Shown here in pieces: positions 1 to 8,354 of a stretch of 64,000 nt of DNA. The position numbers and the translations under genes were made by a program. Source of the stretch: Paucisalibacillus algeriensis. GTDB lineage: Bacteria; Bacillota; Bacilli; Bacillales; Amphibacillaceae. Location: contig NZ_CBYO010000016.1 of assembly GCF_000577245.1 (NCBI RefSeq), forward strand, positions 124,001-188,000, in the 5' to 3' direction. Under the pieces are notes generated by a model. The model worked only from the letters and a program-made list of their open reading frames with translations, did no database searches and had not been told where the DNA came from. Each line of letters starts with the position of its first letter. Positions within the stretch are counted from its first letter, which is position 1.

Positions 1-128
1 TCTACATCAATCTGACTTTCCAGGATGTCCATTTCTTTGTAAACTTCTAGACTTTTCGAGAGTTTAATAGCATTTAAATGCAGCTCAATGTATTCTTCTA
101 ATTCTAGTAAAAGACTTTGATCAAGCAA
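1..128 (-). CDS. Partial hypothetical protein (N-terminal part only)
   Basis: An open frame enters from the left edge on the minus strand. It starts at a TTG (126-128) six bases after a clear AGGAGGG (135-141). About 42 codons are visible, giving a Leu/Glu-rich, probably helical N-terminus (begins LLDQSLLLELEEYIELH). No motif is recognised and the rest lies outside the window. The ribosome site is the main reason to call it. Confidence 0.55.
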   Translation of the reverse strand, partial: MLDQSLLLELEEYIELHLNAIKLSKSLEVYKEMDILESQIDV

Positions 129-223
129 GAGTATCCCTCCTAATGTCGCTTTACAGGCGACCATTTCATCCGTGAATTTATTTAATATTATAGCATGGTT
201 AATTAAATAGGAGGATGATAAGA

Positions 224-802
224 ATGAAAACGGAAATTATCTTTTTACTTGACCGTAGCGGTTCGATGAGTGGACTTGAGAAGGATACAATTGGTGGCTT
301 TAATGCAATAGTTGAAAAACAATCCAAGTTAAAAGGGGAAACTACATTAACTACTGTTTTGTTTGACCATGAGTATGAATTATTGTGGAATGGGATAGAT
401 GCGAGGGAAGTAAAATTGACAGAAAAAAACTATTTTGTCAGAGGCTCGACTGCACTATTGGATGCGATTGGTAAGACGATAATGGATGTCAGCTACCGGT
501 TATCAAATACAAAGCCAGAAGTTAGGGCAGATAATGTTTTGTTCGTCATTACGACAGATGGTTTTGAAAATGCTAGTTGGCATTATAGCTATAAGCAAGT
601 AAAAAAAATGATTGTAGATCAACAGAAAAATCATGGATGGGAATTTATGTTCCTTGGTGCAAATATTGATGCTGCTAGTGAAGCTGGAAATCTAGGAATT
701 GATGTCGAGAATTCCTTTTCTTATAAAGCTACCGATAGTGGTGTTGAGGAAATGTATGATGTTATTCATGAGGAGCTATCGGTGCGAAGGGTGAAGGAGT
801 AA
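224..802 (+). CDS. VWA domain-containing protein
   Basis: A 192-residue cytoplasmic protein that is essentially one von Willebrand factor A domain. The metal-ion-dependent adhesion site is intact: DRSGS at residues 10-14, RGST at 73-76 and TTDG at 110-113. There is no signal peptide or membrane segment. The start at 224 is preferred over the in-frame ATG at 215 because the AGGAGG (about 209-214) sits nine bases before 224 but touches 215. Bacterial stand-alone VWA proteins of this type often act in metal-dependent protein assembly or stress loads, but no MoxR ATPase or TerD neighbour is present, so the partner is unknown. Confidence 0.85.
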   Translation: MKTEIIFLLDRSGSMSGLEKDTIGGFNAIVEKQSKLKGETTLTTVLFDHEYELLWNGIDAREVKLTEKNYFVRGSTALLDAIGKTIMDVSYRLSNTKPEVRADNVLFVITTDGFENASWHYSYKQVKKMIVDQQKNHGWEFMFLGANIDAASEAGNLGIDVENSFSYKATDSGVEEMYDVIHEELSVRRVKE

Positions 803-860
803 GGGCGTAGTTGAACTATAACATAATGATAGTTATCAAAATAAAAAGAAACATATAACT

Positions 861-912
861 TAAAATGGAGCTGTGATTCTTGCTAAATGAACCACAGCTT
901 CATTTTAGTTAT
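861..912 (+). terminator. Rho-independent terminator after the VWA gene
   Basis: A 15-bp stem (861-875 with 893-907, one G.T pair) is followed by a short T-rich run. It closes the transcript of the VWA gene. Confidence 0.7.
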
Positions 913-974
913 AAAGTACTTCTAGTAATCAATTAAATTTCAGAAAAATGATACTATTACCCCATTTATCCTCC

Positions 975-1003
975 TTGATAGGAATGCTAATATGTTTTGT
1001 AAT
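975..1003 (+). promoter_or_regulatory. Sigma-A-type promoter for the M28 peptidase
   Basis: TTGATA (975-980) and TGTAAT (998-1003) are separated by 17 bases. They lie about 95 bases before the peptidase start, on the matching strand. Confidence 0.5.
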
Positions 1004-1096
1004 ACTTCGAGAGTGTTCCCATTCGACAAAAGCTATTAATCCGGAGGTGAAACTTGGTAGATTGTTTAAAAACTATCATTTAAGGGGGAATTTTTA

Positions 1097-2083
1097 ATGA
1101 AGAAATATGTTAAAGTCGTTGGTACAAGCATGTTGGCATTAGGTTTATTGGTAACACCGGTTTCTGCAAATGATTTAACTACTCCAAACAATCCATCCGT
1201 TCAAGCTTTTGATAACAAAATTGTTAAACGAATTGATGTATCTAAAATCTACGATCATATTTCCCATCTGGCAGAAGAAATAGGTCCTCGTGTTGCTGGA
1301 ACAGAAGGGGAATGGGCGGCTGTCCAATATATAGCTGATCAATATAGACAACTGGGATTAGAGGTATCGATACAGGAATTCCAATTCCAGCGAGGCTCTA
1401 CTACGATAACTTCTCATAACGTTATTGCCACAAAAAAAGCACATAAGAATCATGATACGGGTCAAATCATTTATGTTGGTTCTCATCATGATTCTGTTCC
1501 TGGTTCCCCTGGGGCAAGTGATAATGCGTCAGGAGTTGGGGTTAACCTAGAACTTGCTCGAGTACTAAGTAATATGCAGACGGATACCGAAATCCGCTTT
1601 CTAACGTTTGGAGGAGAAGAATTTGGGCTAAGAGGTTCAAGACATTATGTTTCTACTCTTTCTGAAGAAGAATTAGACCGTTCTGTTGGTATGTTTAATT
1701 TCGATATGGTAGGTAGCGCTAATGCTGGTGACATGATTATGTTTACCGTAGACGGAGAGCGAAATACGATAACGAATCTTGCTGCATCATCTAGCTTAAG
1801 AGTTTTCGAGCCACTAACATATGGCAGGGTAGGACGAAGTGATCACCAACCATTCCACGATGCTGGTATTGCATCAGCAGCCTTTAGTTATGCACCATTA
1901 GAGCCAGAATATCACCAACCGACTGACACGATTGAGAAATTAAGTATGGAGAAATTGGAAAACATGGCCTATGTGGTCGGTTCAGCAGTTTATCAAATTG
2001 CTAGGAAAGATACACCTGCACTAGAGAATGCTAGAGTTGCTCCACAACCAGTGGAACCTCCGTTTGAAAATAGACCGTTATAA
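1097..2083 (+). CDS. Secreted M28 family zinc aminopeptidase
   Basis: A 328-residue exported metallopeptidase that should remove N-terminal amino acids from peptides outside the cell. The N-terminus is a Sec signal peptide with a likely cut after PVSA (about residue 24). The M28 metal set is complete: GSHHD (H131), D142 in SDNASG, catalytic E174 and ligand E175 in GGEEFG, D203 in NFDMVG, and H273 in EYHQPTDT. The SDHQPF segment around H250 is also typical. It lacks a PA domain and is monocistronic, with GGGGGA upstream and its own terminator. Function in peptide nutrition is inferred from the family. Confidence 0.93.
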   Translation: MKKYVKVVGTSMLALGLLVTPVSANDLTTPNNPSVQAFDNKIVKRIDVSKIYDHISHLAEEIGPRVAGTEGEWAAVQYIADQYRQLGLEVSIQEFQFQRGSTTITSHNVIATKKAHKNHDTGQIIYVGSHHDSVPGSPGASDNASGVGVNLELARVLSNMQTDTEIRFLTFGGEEFGLRGSRHYVSTLSEEELDRSVGMFNFDMVGSANAGDMIMFTVDGERNTITNLAASSSLRVFEPLTYGRVGRSDHQPFHDAGIASAAFSYAPLEPEYHQPTDTIEKLSMEKLENMAYVVGSAVYQIARKDTPALENARVAPQPVEPPFENRPL

Positions 2084-2090
2084 CTAAAAA

Positions 2091-2120
2091 GGGTAGGTGA
2101 AAACACCTACCCTTCATTTT
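2091..2120 (+). terminator. Terminator of the M28 peptidase gene
   Basis: A perfect 9-bp stem (GGGTAGGTG, 2091-2099, with 2104-2112) has an AAAA loop and is followed by TTCATTTT. Confidence 0.85.
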
Positions 2121-2142
2121 CCGCTTCGAAAAACCACCAGAG

Positions 2143-2467
2143 TTATATAGTTTTCGAGGTAAAAAAAATGATTATAAAAAGATAGTGAATTATTCTCCTT
2201 TTGGCCTTTTCATAAATACCAAAAACGGTATTATGAGTTGTATCTCTAAAAATCATCTCAACTCCGGTAACTAATATCCCCTGTACAATCAATCTAAAAC
2301 CAACTAAGAAATATAATAAACAGGATATGATTGCAAATGCCAGTTTTAATCTATGATTGAGCCCATTTTGGTATGAAGGAGGTTTGATCTAAAATAATGA
2401 AAATTACGTATAATACGGGAAATAATATAAAGGTACCAGTCTTAATATAAAAGGTACGTCTTCCAAT
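2143..2467 (-). pseudogene. Decayed small membrane-protein gene
   Basis: On the minus strand an AAAGGAG is followed after six bases by ATT (2465-2467) where an ATG would be expected. The frame then encodes GRRTFYIKTGTFILFPVLYV and continues to a stop near 2351. A second frame carries on from about 2388 to a TAA at 2143, reading a similar hydrophobic protein (for example KLAFAIISCLLYFLVGFRLI, later FGIYEKAKRR). Joined, the two give a protein of about 105 residues with three membrane segments. I read this as one gene with a lost start codon and one frameshift. The ancestral family was not identified. Confidence 0.45.
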
Positions 2468-2560
2468 GGCTGACTCCTTTCCGAAAGGGTATACATTTAT
2501 GATATGGAGAATTTTTAGGTGAGGTGTGTGGAAAAGGAAGGGTTTCAATCCACGTATACA

Positions 2561-2590
2561 GAAGAAAAGACAGTTCACACATGAACTGCC
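2561..2590 (-). terminator. Terminator after the M50 protease gene
   Basis: On the minus strand a 9-bp stem (2582-2590 with 2569-2577, one G.T pair) is followed by TTTTCTTC. It lies just beyond the protease stop codon. Confidence 0.75.
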
Positions 2591-2596
2591 TTTAGA

Positions 2597-3772
2597 TTAT
2601 GTCTTATTCTTTTTAAGTCTTGCATAAAGTAGTAGCCCTACCATGAGAATGGTAAGTCCAAGAAAGACAATAGAATCCCAAAATAGTGGATTTGCGGGTG
2701 ACTCCAATAGGTTAGCAATCGAATTAGAATAAGCATATATTGCCTGTGGTAGGACATAAATTCCAATCAATAGGAAGGTAGTTAGGATACCAACGAGATA
2801 AAAAGTACTATAGATACGGATTCCGATTAATTCGTTCTGATATGCCTCTGTGGTAGTATCTTTTTTTATAAATGGAAGCCATCTTCTTAGATACTGTAGT
2901 ACGTTCTCCATCAGATTATAATGTCCTGAGATGTTTTCAATGATATAATACATGTCAGTCTTCATATAAAAGCAGAATTGATAGACCGTTTTAACTAAAA
3001 TATCAAAGATTACGATCCCAAGGATACCTGTAAGTAGTGAATTAGCTTCCGCGAAATACAAGGTAATGATAAAAGAAATAAAAATAACCACTTGTTCAAA
3101 AGACATTCCTGCAAAATATAGAGGGTTTCGATTCCTGGATGGGAGTTTCCAAGCAGCTGACAAATCTGCCTCAAAAACCACTAAGAATAAACGATTCCCA
3201 ATATCTAGCTTAGCAGGTAAATTAAACGAACGAATAGCTAGAATATGGCCAAATTCATGTATTAGTATAAGTACTAGTGAAATAGACACATAAAGTAGCA
3301 TATTGAACATCATGGAATCAAATAAGAATACATCTTTATAATTGGGTAAAAGTTCTGGATTGAGGATAATGAAAAGGACATTTAGGATAAGCAACATCAT
3401 ATAAATCTTATTTGATACTTTATTAAAGAATAATCTCGCAACCTTAGGTGAAATCCACTCAAATCCATTTGATGTTCGGGTTTGTTTCGCTGCAGTAACT
3501 TGTACACCATCAATTTCTTTAACCAAGCTAAATTCAACAAGTTGCTCAGCAAATGAAATAACTTCAACATCTTCTTCAGGATAATCTTGTTTTAGTACCA
3601 TTTCGACTTCACCTAAGCGATTGCCTTTATTCATCAATTCAATGGCATCGATACATATTTTTGGCATTTCATAAAACTCGCCTGATTTGGGATCTTCCAC
3701 GATATAGTTTTTCTTGTCTGGACGAATTTCTATTGACTGTAGGTTTAGCTTTGAATCAAGCGTAAGTTTCAT
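2597..3772 (-). CDS. PqqD-like/M50 membrane zinc metalloprotease (peptide-processing type)
   Basis: A 391-residue membrane protein of the 'putative peptide zinc metalloprotease' group (site-2-protease-like, related to YydH). Residues 1-95 resemble a PqqD-like domain, the fold that binds leader peptides in RiPP pathways. Several membrane helices follow. The second carries HEFGH at 172-176, the zinc/catalytic motif, and DLSAAW near 203-208 matches the second conserved region of this group. In known systems such proteins mature or export small modified peptides. It is third in a minus-strand run, 60 bases after the stop of a 23-codon peptide gene that is its obvious candidate substrate. The substrate link is inference. 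Confidence 0.85.
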   Translation of the reverse strand: MKLTLDSKLNLQSIEIRPDKKNYIVEDPKSGEFYEMPKICIDAIELMNKGNRLGEVEMVLKQDYPEEDVEVISFAEQLVEFSLVKEIDGVQVTAAKQTRTSNGFEWISPKVARLFFNKVSNKIYMMLLILNVLFIILNPELLPNYKDVFLFDSMMFNMLLYVSISLVLILIHEFGHILAIRSFNLPAKLDIGNRLFLVVFEADLSAAWKLPSRNRNPLYFAGMSFEQVVIFISFIITLYFAEANSLLTGILGIVIFDILVKTVYQFCFYMKTDMYYIIENISGHYNLMENVLQYLRRWLPFIKKDTTTEAYQNELIGIRIYSTFYLVGILTTFLLIGIYVLPQAIYAYSNSIANLLESPANPLFWDSIVFLGLTILMVGLLLYARLKKNKT

Positions 3773-3800
3773 CTCAACACCACCATTTTATCAAAATAAT

Positions 3801-3825
3801 AGGATGCTAGATTATCAGCATCCTT
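3801..3825 (-). promoter_or_regulatory. Stem-loop between the peptide gene and its protease
   Basis: An 8-bp perfect stem (AGGATGCT with AGCATCCT) with an 8-base loop is followed on the minus strand by ATTATTTTG. The short, imperfect T run suggests a weak terminator or mRNA-end stabiliser that would let the peptide be made in excess of the protease. That role is inferred. Confidence 0.5.
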
Positions 3826-3832
3826 AAAGATA

Positions 3833-3904
3833 TTACTTATATGGAGGAATAAGAATACACCACCAGCAAGTTGTTTTAATTTTTTTAAGTTTACGTACCT
3901 TCAT
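3833..3904 (-). CDS. Short peptide gene (23 aa, CWWC motif), candidate precursor peptide
   Basis: A 23-codon frame starts with ATG at 3902-3904, preceded by a near-perfect AAAGGAGGTGC six bases upstream. It begins one base after the stop of the HD-GYP gene, so translation is probably coupled. The first twelve residues are strongly basic (seven Lys/Arg). Residues 13-16 are CWWC, followed by a hydrophobic ILI, then PP and a C-terminal Tyr-Lys. The next gene downstream is a PqqD-like/M50 peptide protease. Together this fits a small secreted or modified peptide (RiPP, pheromone or bacteriocin-like). No leader family is recognised and no radical SAM or lanthionine enzyme lies nearby. Existence as a translated gene is well supported; its role is inference. 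Confidence 0.65.
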   Translation of the reverse strand: MKVRKLKKIKTTCWWCILIPPYK

Positions 3905-3905
3905 G

Positions 3906-5072
3906 TTAGTGCACCTCCTTTCGATTATTATATCGCTCGTGAGTTTTCTTCCACTCAGGAAACACATCTTTAAATAATTCTACTAAATAAGGATCAAATT
4001 GGGAACCTTTCCCTTCAATAATGCGAGAATAGGCTTCCTCTAATGTAAGAGCAGAACGATAAGACCTAGATGAGGTCATCGCATCAAATGCATCTGCTAT
4101 TGACGTAATTCTAGCTAGAATTGACGTTTCTTCCCCTTTTAACTTATCTGGGTAGCCGTTACCATCCCAACGTTCATGGTGATGGCGAATCACATCAATA
4201 TTAGCTGAAATCCCCTCAACTTCTTGGACTGCTTTTGCTCCAACAAGTGGATGCATCTTAATTATATTAAATTCTTCTTTTGTTAGTTTACCAGGTTTTG
4301 TTAATATAGCATCTGGAATATGAATTTTACCAATGTCATGTAATAGACAAGCATAATAAAAATATTTTAACTCATCTTTATCAAAATTTCCAGTTTTTGT
4401 CGCTAATACCATCGCATATTCAGCCACACGTTCACTGTGACCTCTTGTATATGGATCCTTAAGTTCTAATGTTGCAATTACACCTTTTACAATTCCTTCA
4501 ATTTGTTTATCATAAGAATTTTTAACTGTATCTACATAACTAATAATTCTTAACAAGATTATAAAAGCAATTAGGGAGAGTACAACAACAAGTAATAATG
4601 GTGCAATTACAGCATTATATTGGAGAACAGATCCAATTATTAAATACTTCAACATTGTCCCTAGGAAAATTAAATAAAAGTATTTCTTATTTACAAAAAT
4701 AGGCGAGAATAAAATGATAACTATTTCTACTAAATTACCACTGCTATAAGGAACGTCATTATTTCTGTATAGCCAAATTTCACTAATAAGATTAACGAAT
4801 GTATAACTGATAAAAAGTACATATTTAATATGCTCAGGTTTATTTATTTTCATTAAATAAAAGGATAAAGGTAGTATGGCTATCAATACTAGATAGACTA
4901 AATAGTCAAAGAAACTAGTGGTATTCACTACTTCAATAACCCAGGGTAATGTAGATAATAGATAAGAATAAATAACTTCATAGATTATAAAAATTCCATA
5001 AAACAAACCTAATAACCATTTAGTAGCTTGTTTTTCTTCTTGTATTAAAGATAATTGAAGTGGTTTCTTCAT
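3906..5072 (-). CDS. Membrane HD-GYP domain c-di-GMP phosphodiesterase
   Basis: A 388-residue protein with about six membrane helices (residues 20-180) and a cytoplasmic HD-GYP domain from about 190 to the end. The catalytic set is intact: HSER at 212-215, HDIGK at 245-249, HPLVGA near 274, HHHE at 297-300 and DGNGYP at 303-308. Such proteins hydrolyse c-di-GMP to pGpG or GMP; the membrane part probably senses a signal. GAGAGGG precedes the ATG. The upstream gene is a broken GGDEF cyclase and the downstream genes are a small peptide and an M50 protease, so turnover of c-di-GMP is physically linked to a peptide system here. Confidence 0.9.
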   Translation of the reverse strand: MKKPLQLSLIQEEKQATKWLLGLFYGIFIIYEVIYSYLLSTLPWVIEVVNTTSFFDYLVYLVLIAILPLSFYLMKINKPEHIKYVLFISYTFVNLISEIWLYRNNDVPYSSGNLVEIVIILFSPIFVNKKYFYLIFLGTMLKYLIIGSVLQYNAVIAPLLLVVVLSLIAFIILLRIISYVDTVKNSYDKQIEGIVKGVIATLELKDPYTRGHSERVAEYAMVLATKTGNFDKDELKYFYYACLLHDIGKIHIPDAILTKPGKLTKEEFNIIKMHPLVGAKAVQEVEGISANIDVIRHHHERWDGNGYPDKLKGEETSILARITSIADAFDAMTSSRSYRSALTLEEAYSRIIEGKGSQFDPYLVELFKDVFPEWKKTHERYNNRKEVH

Positions 5073-5156
5073 TTTTTACCCTCTCAAATAATTTTTTTGC
5101 AATACATGTAATCCTTTAAAAAGTTTTCCGTTATAAATAGTCAATATTATAGTTTA

Positions 5157-5786
5157 CTAATTCTTAAACAAGGCTTTTACCTCATACATATTATTATCGG
5201 CAATGGAAACCAATTTATCAAATGTTTGCCAGTCTTCTCTAAGGATAGGATAGCCTATTGATAAATTAACATCAATTTCTTTAATTGAATTCCTAAGCTC
5301 CATATTCATCGTTTGATTCAACCAATTGGAAAATTTTTCTGATACTAGCAGATTAGCATTTTGTAGAACAATTAGAAATTCATCCCCACCCCAACGAAAT
5401 AGTAGGTCGTTCTTTTTTATGCTGTGTAGAACACTATTGCTAAATTCTTGAAGGATTTGATCACCATATTCATGACCATAATTGTTGTTCATGCATTTGA
5501 AATTAAAAATATCTATGTTTAAGATCGTCACAAGTTCTTTATATTTGCTACAGAAATTAATTCTGGGTGACTTTATACCCATATCTTCGGATATAGACTT
5601 TTTGTCAAATTATCATTAAAGGATAATATTTAATGCGATCATATAACTCCCAATAAGCCAAGCAATTCCTGCATTAATGGCACTATAAATAAGTTAAAGT
5701 AGATTAAATTGATTTCCAAATATTAGGAGAATACTTGGTGTAAGTAGTAATAACAGTAATAATGTGATTCTACCATTATATTTCAT
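5157..5786 (-). pseudogene. Frameshifted membrane GGDEF diguanylate cyclase
   Basis: The longest intact frame (141 codons, 5157-5582) covers most of a GGDEF domain, including LNIDIFNFKCMNNNYGHEYG, the active-site RWGGDEF and NLSIGYP. Upstream fragments complete the gene in other frames: AGGAGA then ATG at 5784-5786 starts a membrane helix (MKYNGRITLLLLLLL), a second helix follows (IYSAINAGIAWLIGS), then FNDNLTKSLY, a degraded form of the usual DxLTxLxNR entry to a GGDEF domain. At least three frame changes and an in-frame stop separate these parts. The ancestor was probably a two-helix cyclase of about 210 residues. The 3' fragment alone lacks the start of the domain and is unlikely to be active. 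Confidence 0.75.
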
Positions 5787-5994
5787 AGTAATATTCTCCT
5801 ATATAAACACGAATGAAAATAGTATAAATCTTTTTTAGCAAACTGTAAATTGCGGAAAAATTATAATAATACCCTGGGAAGGTTGATTCTAGTAGGGGGA
5901 TAGGGGGAATTCTTCAATTAAAAATGTATGTCCCTCTATACCATGATAGAATAGTAGTAACATAAATTTTGTAGTAAAGGAGGCCAATGAAAGA

Positions 5995-6768
5995 GTGACT
6001 AAGAAATGGATTACATTTGATTTAGACGGGACATTGATGCAGAACCCTTTTCAGGATGGGGTTTTTCCTGAGATTGATCGACTTGCTGAAAGGTTTCTTG
6101 GTAGTGGGCAGCGCATTTTTCCTGAATTGGTTCTGGAGCACCGGAAGCGGATGGCATCAGGATTAATCGTAGATGCCTATAATTGGGATGATATTATTCA
6201 AGACGTTTTTGCTAGAAAAGGGATTCCCATAAAAATCAATGTAGAGGAATTGGTTAGGAAACATTCCGTACCTCCTAAGATATTTTTGTTAGAGGATGGG
6301 GTTGTAGAGACTTTGCAAGAACTAAAGGAAAAAGGATTTAGTTTAGCAGTAGTGACCAATGGGTTTGAAAAATATCAAAAACCAGTTATGGATGTGCTTG
6401 GGTTGACGAATTTTTTTGAGGCTGTAATTACACCTGAGAAAGTGGGGTTTGGTAAGCCACAGTTAGAAATGGTGGAGGGTTTGCTTGAAGGTGGCAGTGA
6501 AATTATTGCACATGTTGGTGATCGACTAGATCATGATGTGGTGTTAGCAAATGAACTGGATGTTTTGTCAGTGCTTCTATTTGCAAATATGCCAGAGGTG
6601 ATGAAGCATACAGCTACTTCTAAACGAAGCGAGATGAAGGAGTGTCAGGATTGGCTAAGTGAGAAGTGGGGCAAAGAAACAAATGATGATACGCTACCAA
6701 ATAAAGCTATTCCAAAATTAGTGATTCAATCTATTAAGGAAATGAATAGGGGCTCCCTCTTTCTGTAG
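5995..6768 (+). CDS. HAD family hydrolase
   Basis: A 257-residue soluble phosphatase-like protein with all four HAD motifs: DLDGT at residues 9-13 (nucleophile D9, acid D11), T121 in VVTNG, K154 in FGKP and GDRLDHD at 175-181. The helical insert between motifs I and II is a C1-type cap. The start is GTG at 5995, eleven bases after AAAGGAGG; the upstream ATG at 5987 runs straight into a stop. Likely a small-molecule phosphatase of the YfnB/phosphoglycolate-phosphatase class; the substrate cannot be read from sequence. Its last codons form part of the terminator stem. Confidence 0.88.
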   Translation: MTKKWITFDLDGTLMQNPFQDGVFPEIDRLAERFLGSGQRIFPELVLEHRKRMASGLIVDAYNWDDIIQDVFARKGIPIKINVEELVRKHSVPPKIFLLEDGVVETLQELKEKGFSLAVVTNGFEKYQKPVMDVLGLTNFFEAVITPEKVGFGKPQLEMVEGLLEGGSEIIAHVGDRLDHDVVLANELDVLSVLLFANMPEVMKHTATSKRSEMKECQDWLSEKWGKETNDDTLPNKAIPKLVIQSIKEMNRGSLFL

Positions 6769-6796
6769 ATGATAATAAAGAGGGACAGTCCCCTTA
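6749..6796. terminator. Bidirectional terminator overlapping the HAD gene end
   Basis: TCCCTCTTT (6754-6762) pairs with AAAGAGGGA (6777-6785), extended by GGGG/CCCC outside a small bulge. It lies between convergent genes and starts inside the HAD coding sequence. The right arm contains GGGACAGTCCCC, a small palindrome. Confidence 0.6.
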
Positions 6797-6799
6797 ACC

Positions 6800-7264
6800 C
6801 TAGTCATCCTTTTCTAATAGATGGCTAACTGCTCCAATCAATAATCCAAGTGCTGCTCCACCAATAACTTCAATTGGCATATGGCCTAGCATTTCCTTTA
6901 ATTCTTTTTCTCGTTTTCGATATGAAACATCAGGATGTTTCTCAGCAAACTTTTCTAATTCTTCATACATATCGTTAACTGCTATCGCTGTTTGCCCAGC
7001 TTGCCAACGGATTCCCATTGCATCATACATCACAATTAAGCTAAAAATACTACTAATCCCAAAGTTCATTGATGAAACGCCGTTTTTAAAACCTACATAA
7101 CTAGTAAGCGAAGTTACCGCTGCAGAATGCGAGCTTGGCATATCTCCGGAACCAAACATCTTTTTCCAGTCCCAGACACCTGTTTCATGATAATGAAGCG
7201 GAACCTTTAAAAACTGAGCGGCACCAATTCCTATTAATCCCGTAACTAATGCACGATTCAACAT
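6800..7264 (-). CDS. yuiD: Divergent PAP2 family protein (YuiD/DUF212)
   Basis: A 154-residue membrane protein of the DUF212 (YuiD) family, a divergent branch of acid phosphatase/vanadium haloperoxidase-like proteins. The PAP2-like signature MPSSHSA lies at residues 42-48, where the His is the likely phosphate-binding residue. Hydrophobic segments occur at the N-terminus, after the signature and at the C-terminus. Physiological substrate is unknown for the family. Converges with the HAD gene. Confidence 0.88.
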   Translation of the reverse strand: MLNRALVTGLIGIGAAQFLKVPLHYHETGVWDWKKMFGSGDMPSSHSAAVTSLTSYVGFKNGVSSMNFGISSIFSLIVMYDAMGIRWQAGQTAIAVNDMYEELEKFAEKHPDVSYRKREKELKEMLGHMPIEVIGGAALGLLIGAVSHLLEKDD

Positions 7265-7451
7265 AATTTCACCTCAAGTTATTCTTTTGCAAATGGATAG
7301 AGAATATGTGTCAAAATTTATGAATAAACCAAGAACTTCCTACTTTAGTCATCGGAGGTTTATATAGGACTTAAGTTGGATTGTTATTTCATGACGGTAG
7401 GATAAAATGGAAATATATAGGAATTAAGTGGGGGGGTTCAGACGTTGAATT

Positions 7452-8273
7452 ATGAATCATTTTATTTGTAGGACTTGTGGAATTCAATACGAGCAATCTA
7501 CTCTACCTGATTCCTGTTTGATTTGCAATGAAGAAAGACAGTATGTGCACCCCGATGGCCAGTCTTGGACAACGCTCGAAAGCATGATTCAAGAAACAGA
7601 ATACCTAAATGTAATTACACAAGACGAAGAATACCTCTATAGTATCCACACCAAACCAAACTTCGGAATCGGACAAACCGCTTATCTGGTACAGAACAAT
7701 GGATTTAACATTCTTTGGGACTGTATAACGTATTTAGATAACACCACTGTACAAGAAATTCATAAACTAGGTGGTATTGACGCCATCGCACTTTCTCACC
7801 CACATTATTATGCGACTCAGGTTGAATGGGCAGAGACTTTCGATGCCCTGATCTACATTCATGAAGATGACAAAGAATGGGTAACTAGACCAAGTGAGCG
7901 TATTGTTTTTTGGTCGGGTGAGAAACGTAAACTGAATAATGGTCTAATCTTGCATCGATTGGGTGGTCATTTTAAGGGTGGAGCAGTTTTAGAGTGGCAG
8001 CACGGTAATCAAGGTCTTGGAGTATTGTTGTCAGGTGACATTATCCAAGTAGTACTTGATCAAAATTGGGTCAGTTTCATGTATAGCTACCCTAACTTAA
8101 TTCCGTTACCAGCATCTAAGGTTTCTGAAATTGTGGAGAGAATTCATACGATGAAGTTTGATCGGATTTATAATGCGTTTCATCGAATCGTGAAAAGTGA
8201 TGGAATAGCTTCGGTAGAAAGGTCTGCGAACCGTTATATCAAAGCACTTAAAGGGAAATTATTTGAAACATAA
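7452..8273 (+). CDS. MBL-fold metallo-hydrolase with N-terminal zinc ribbon
   Basis: A 273-residue cytoplasmic protein. The N-terminus is a rubredoxin/zinc-ribbon-like module (C6, C9, C22, C25). The rest has the metallo-beta-lactamase pattern but in reduced form: SHPHYY at 115-120 in place of HxHxDH, GGHFKGG at 171-177, SGD at 194-196 and a late His near 243 (AFHRI). H116, H118, H173, D196 and the late His could still hold a metal, but the aspartate of the second site is missing. The family is common in Bacillaceae and its substrate is unknown. The ribosome site is unusual, a run of seven Gs about ten bases before the ATG. Confidence 0.8.
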   Translation: MNHFICRTCGIQYEQSTLPDSCLICNEERQYVHPDGQSWTTLESMIQETEYLNVITQDEEYLYSIHTKPNFGIGQTAYLVQNNGFNILWDCITYLDNTTVQEIHKLGGIDAIALSHPHYYATQVEWAETFDALIYIHEDDKEWVTRPSERIVFWSGEKRKLNNGLILHRLGGHFKGGAVLEWQHGNQGLGVLLSGDIIQVVLDQNWVSFMYSYPNLIPLPASKVSEIVERIHTMKFDRIYNAFHRIVKSDGIASVERSANRYIKALKGKLFET

Positions 8274-8354
8274 ATGTAATCCATTTTCTAGGAAAAATGT
8301 AGTATGATTAGTGTTAGTTTCGCTTTAGTTTATTACTTGCATAGGGTGATCATA

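Noticed and set aside
2351-2578. A 75-codon gene on the minus strand
   Set aside because: Its ATG lies inside the terminator stem of the M50 gene and has no ribosome site; the useful part belongs to the decayed membrane-protein gene.
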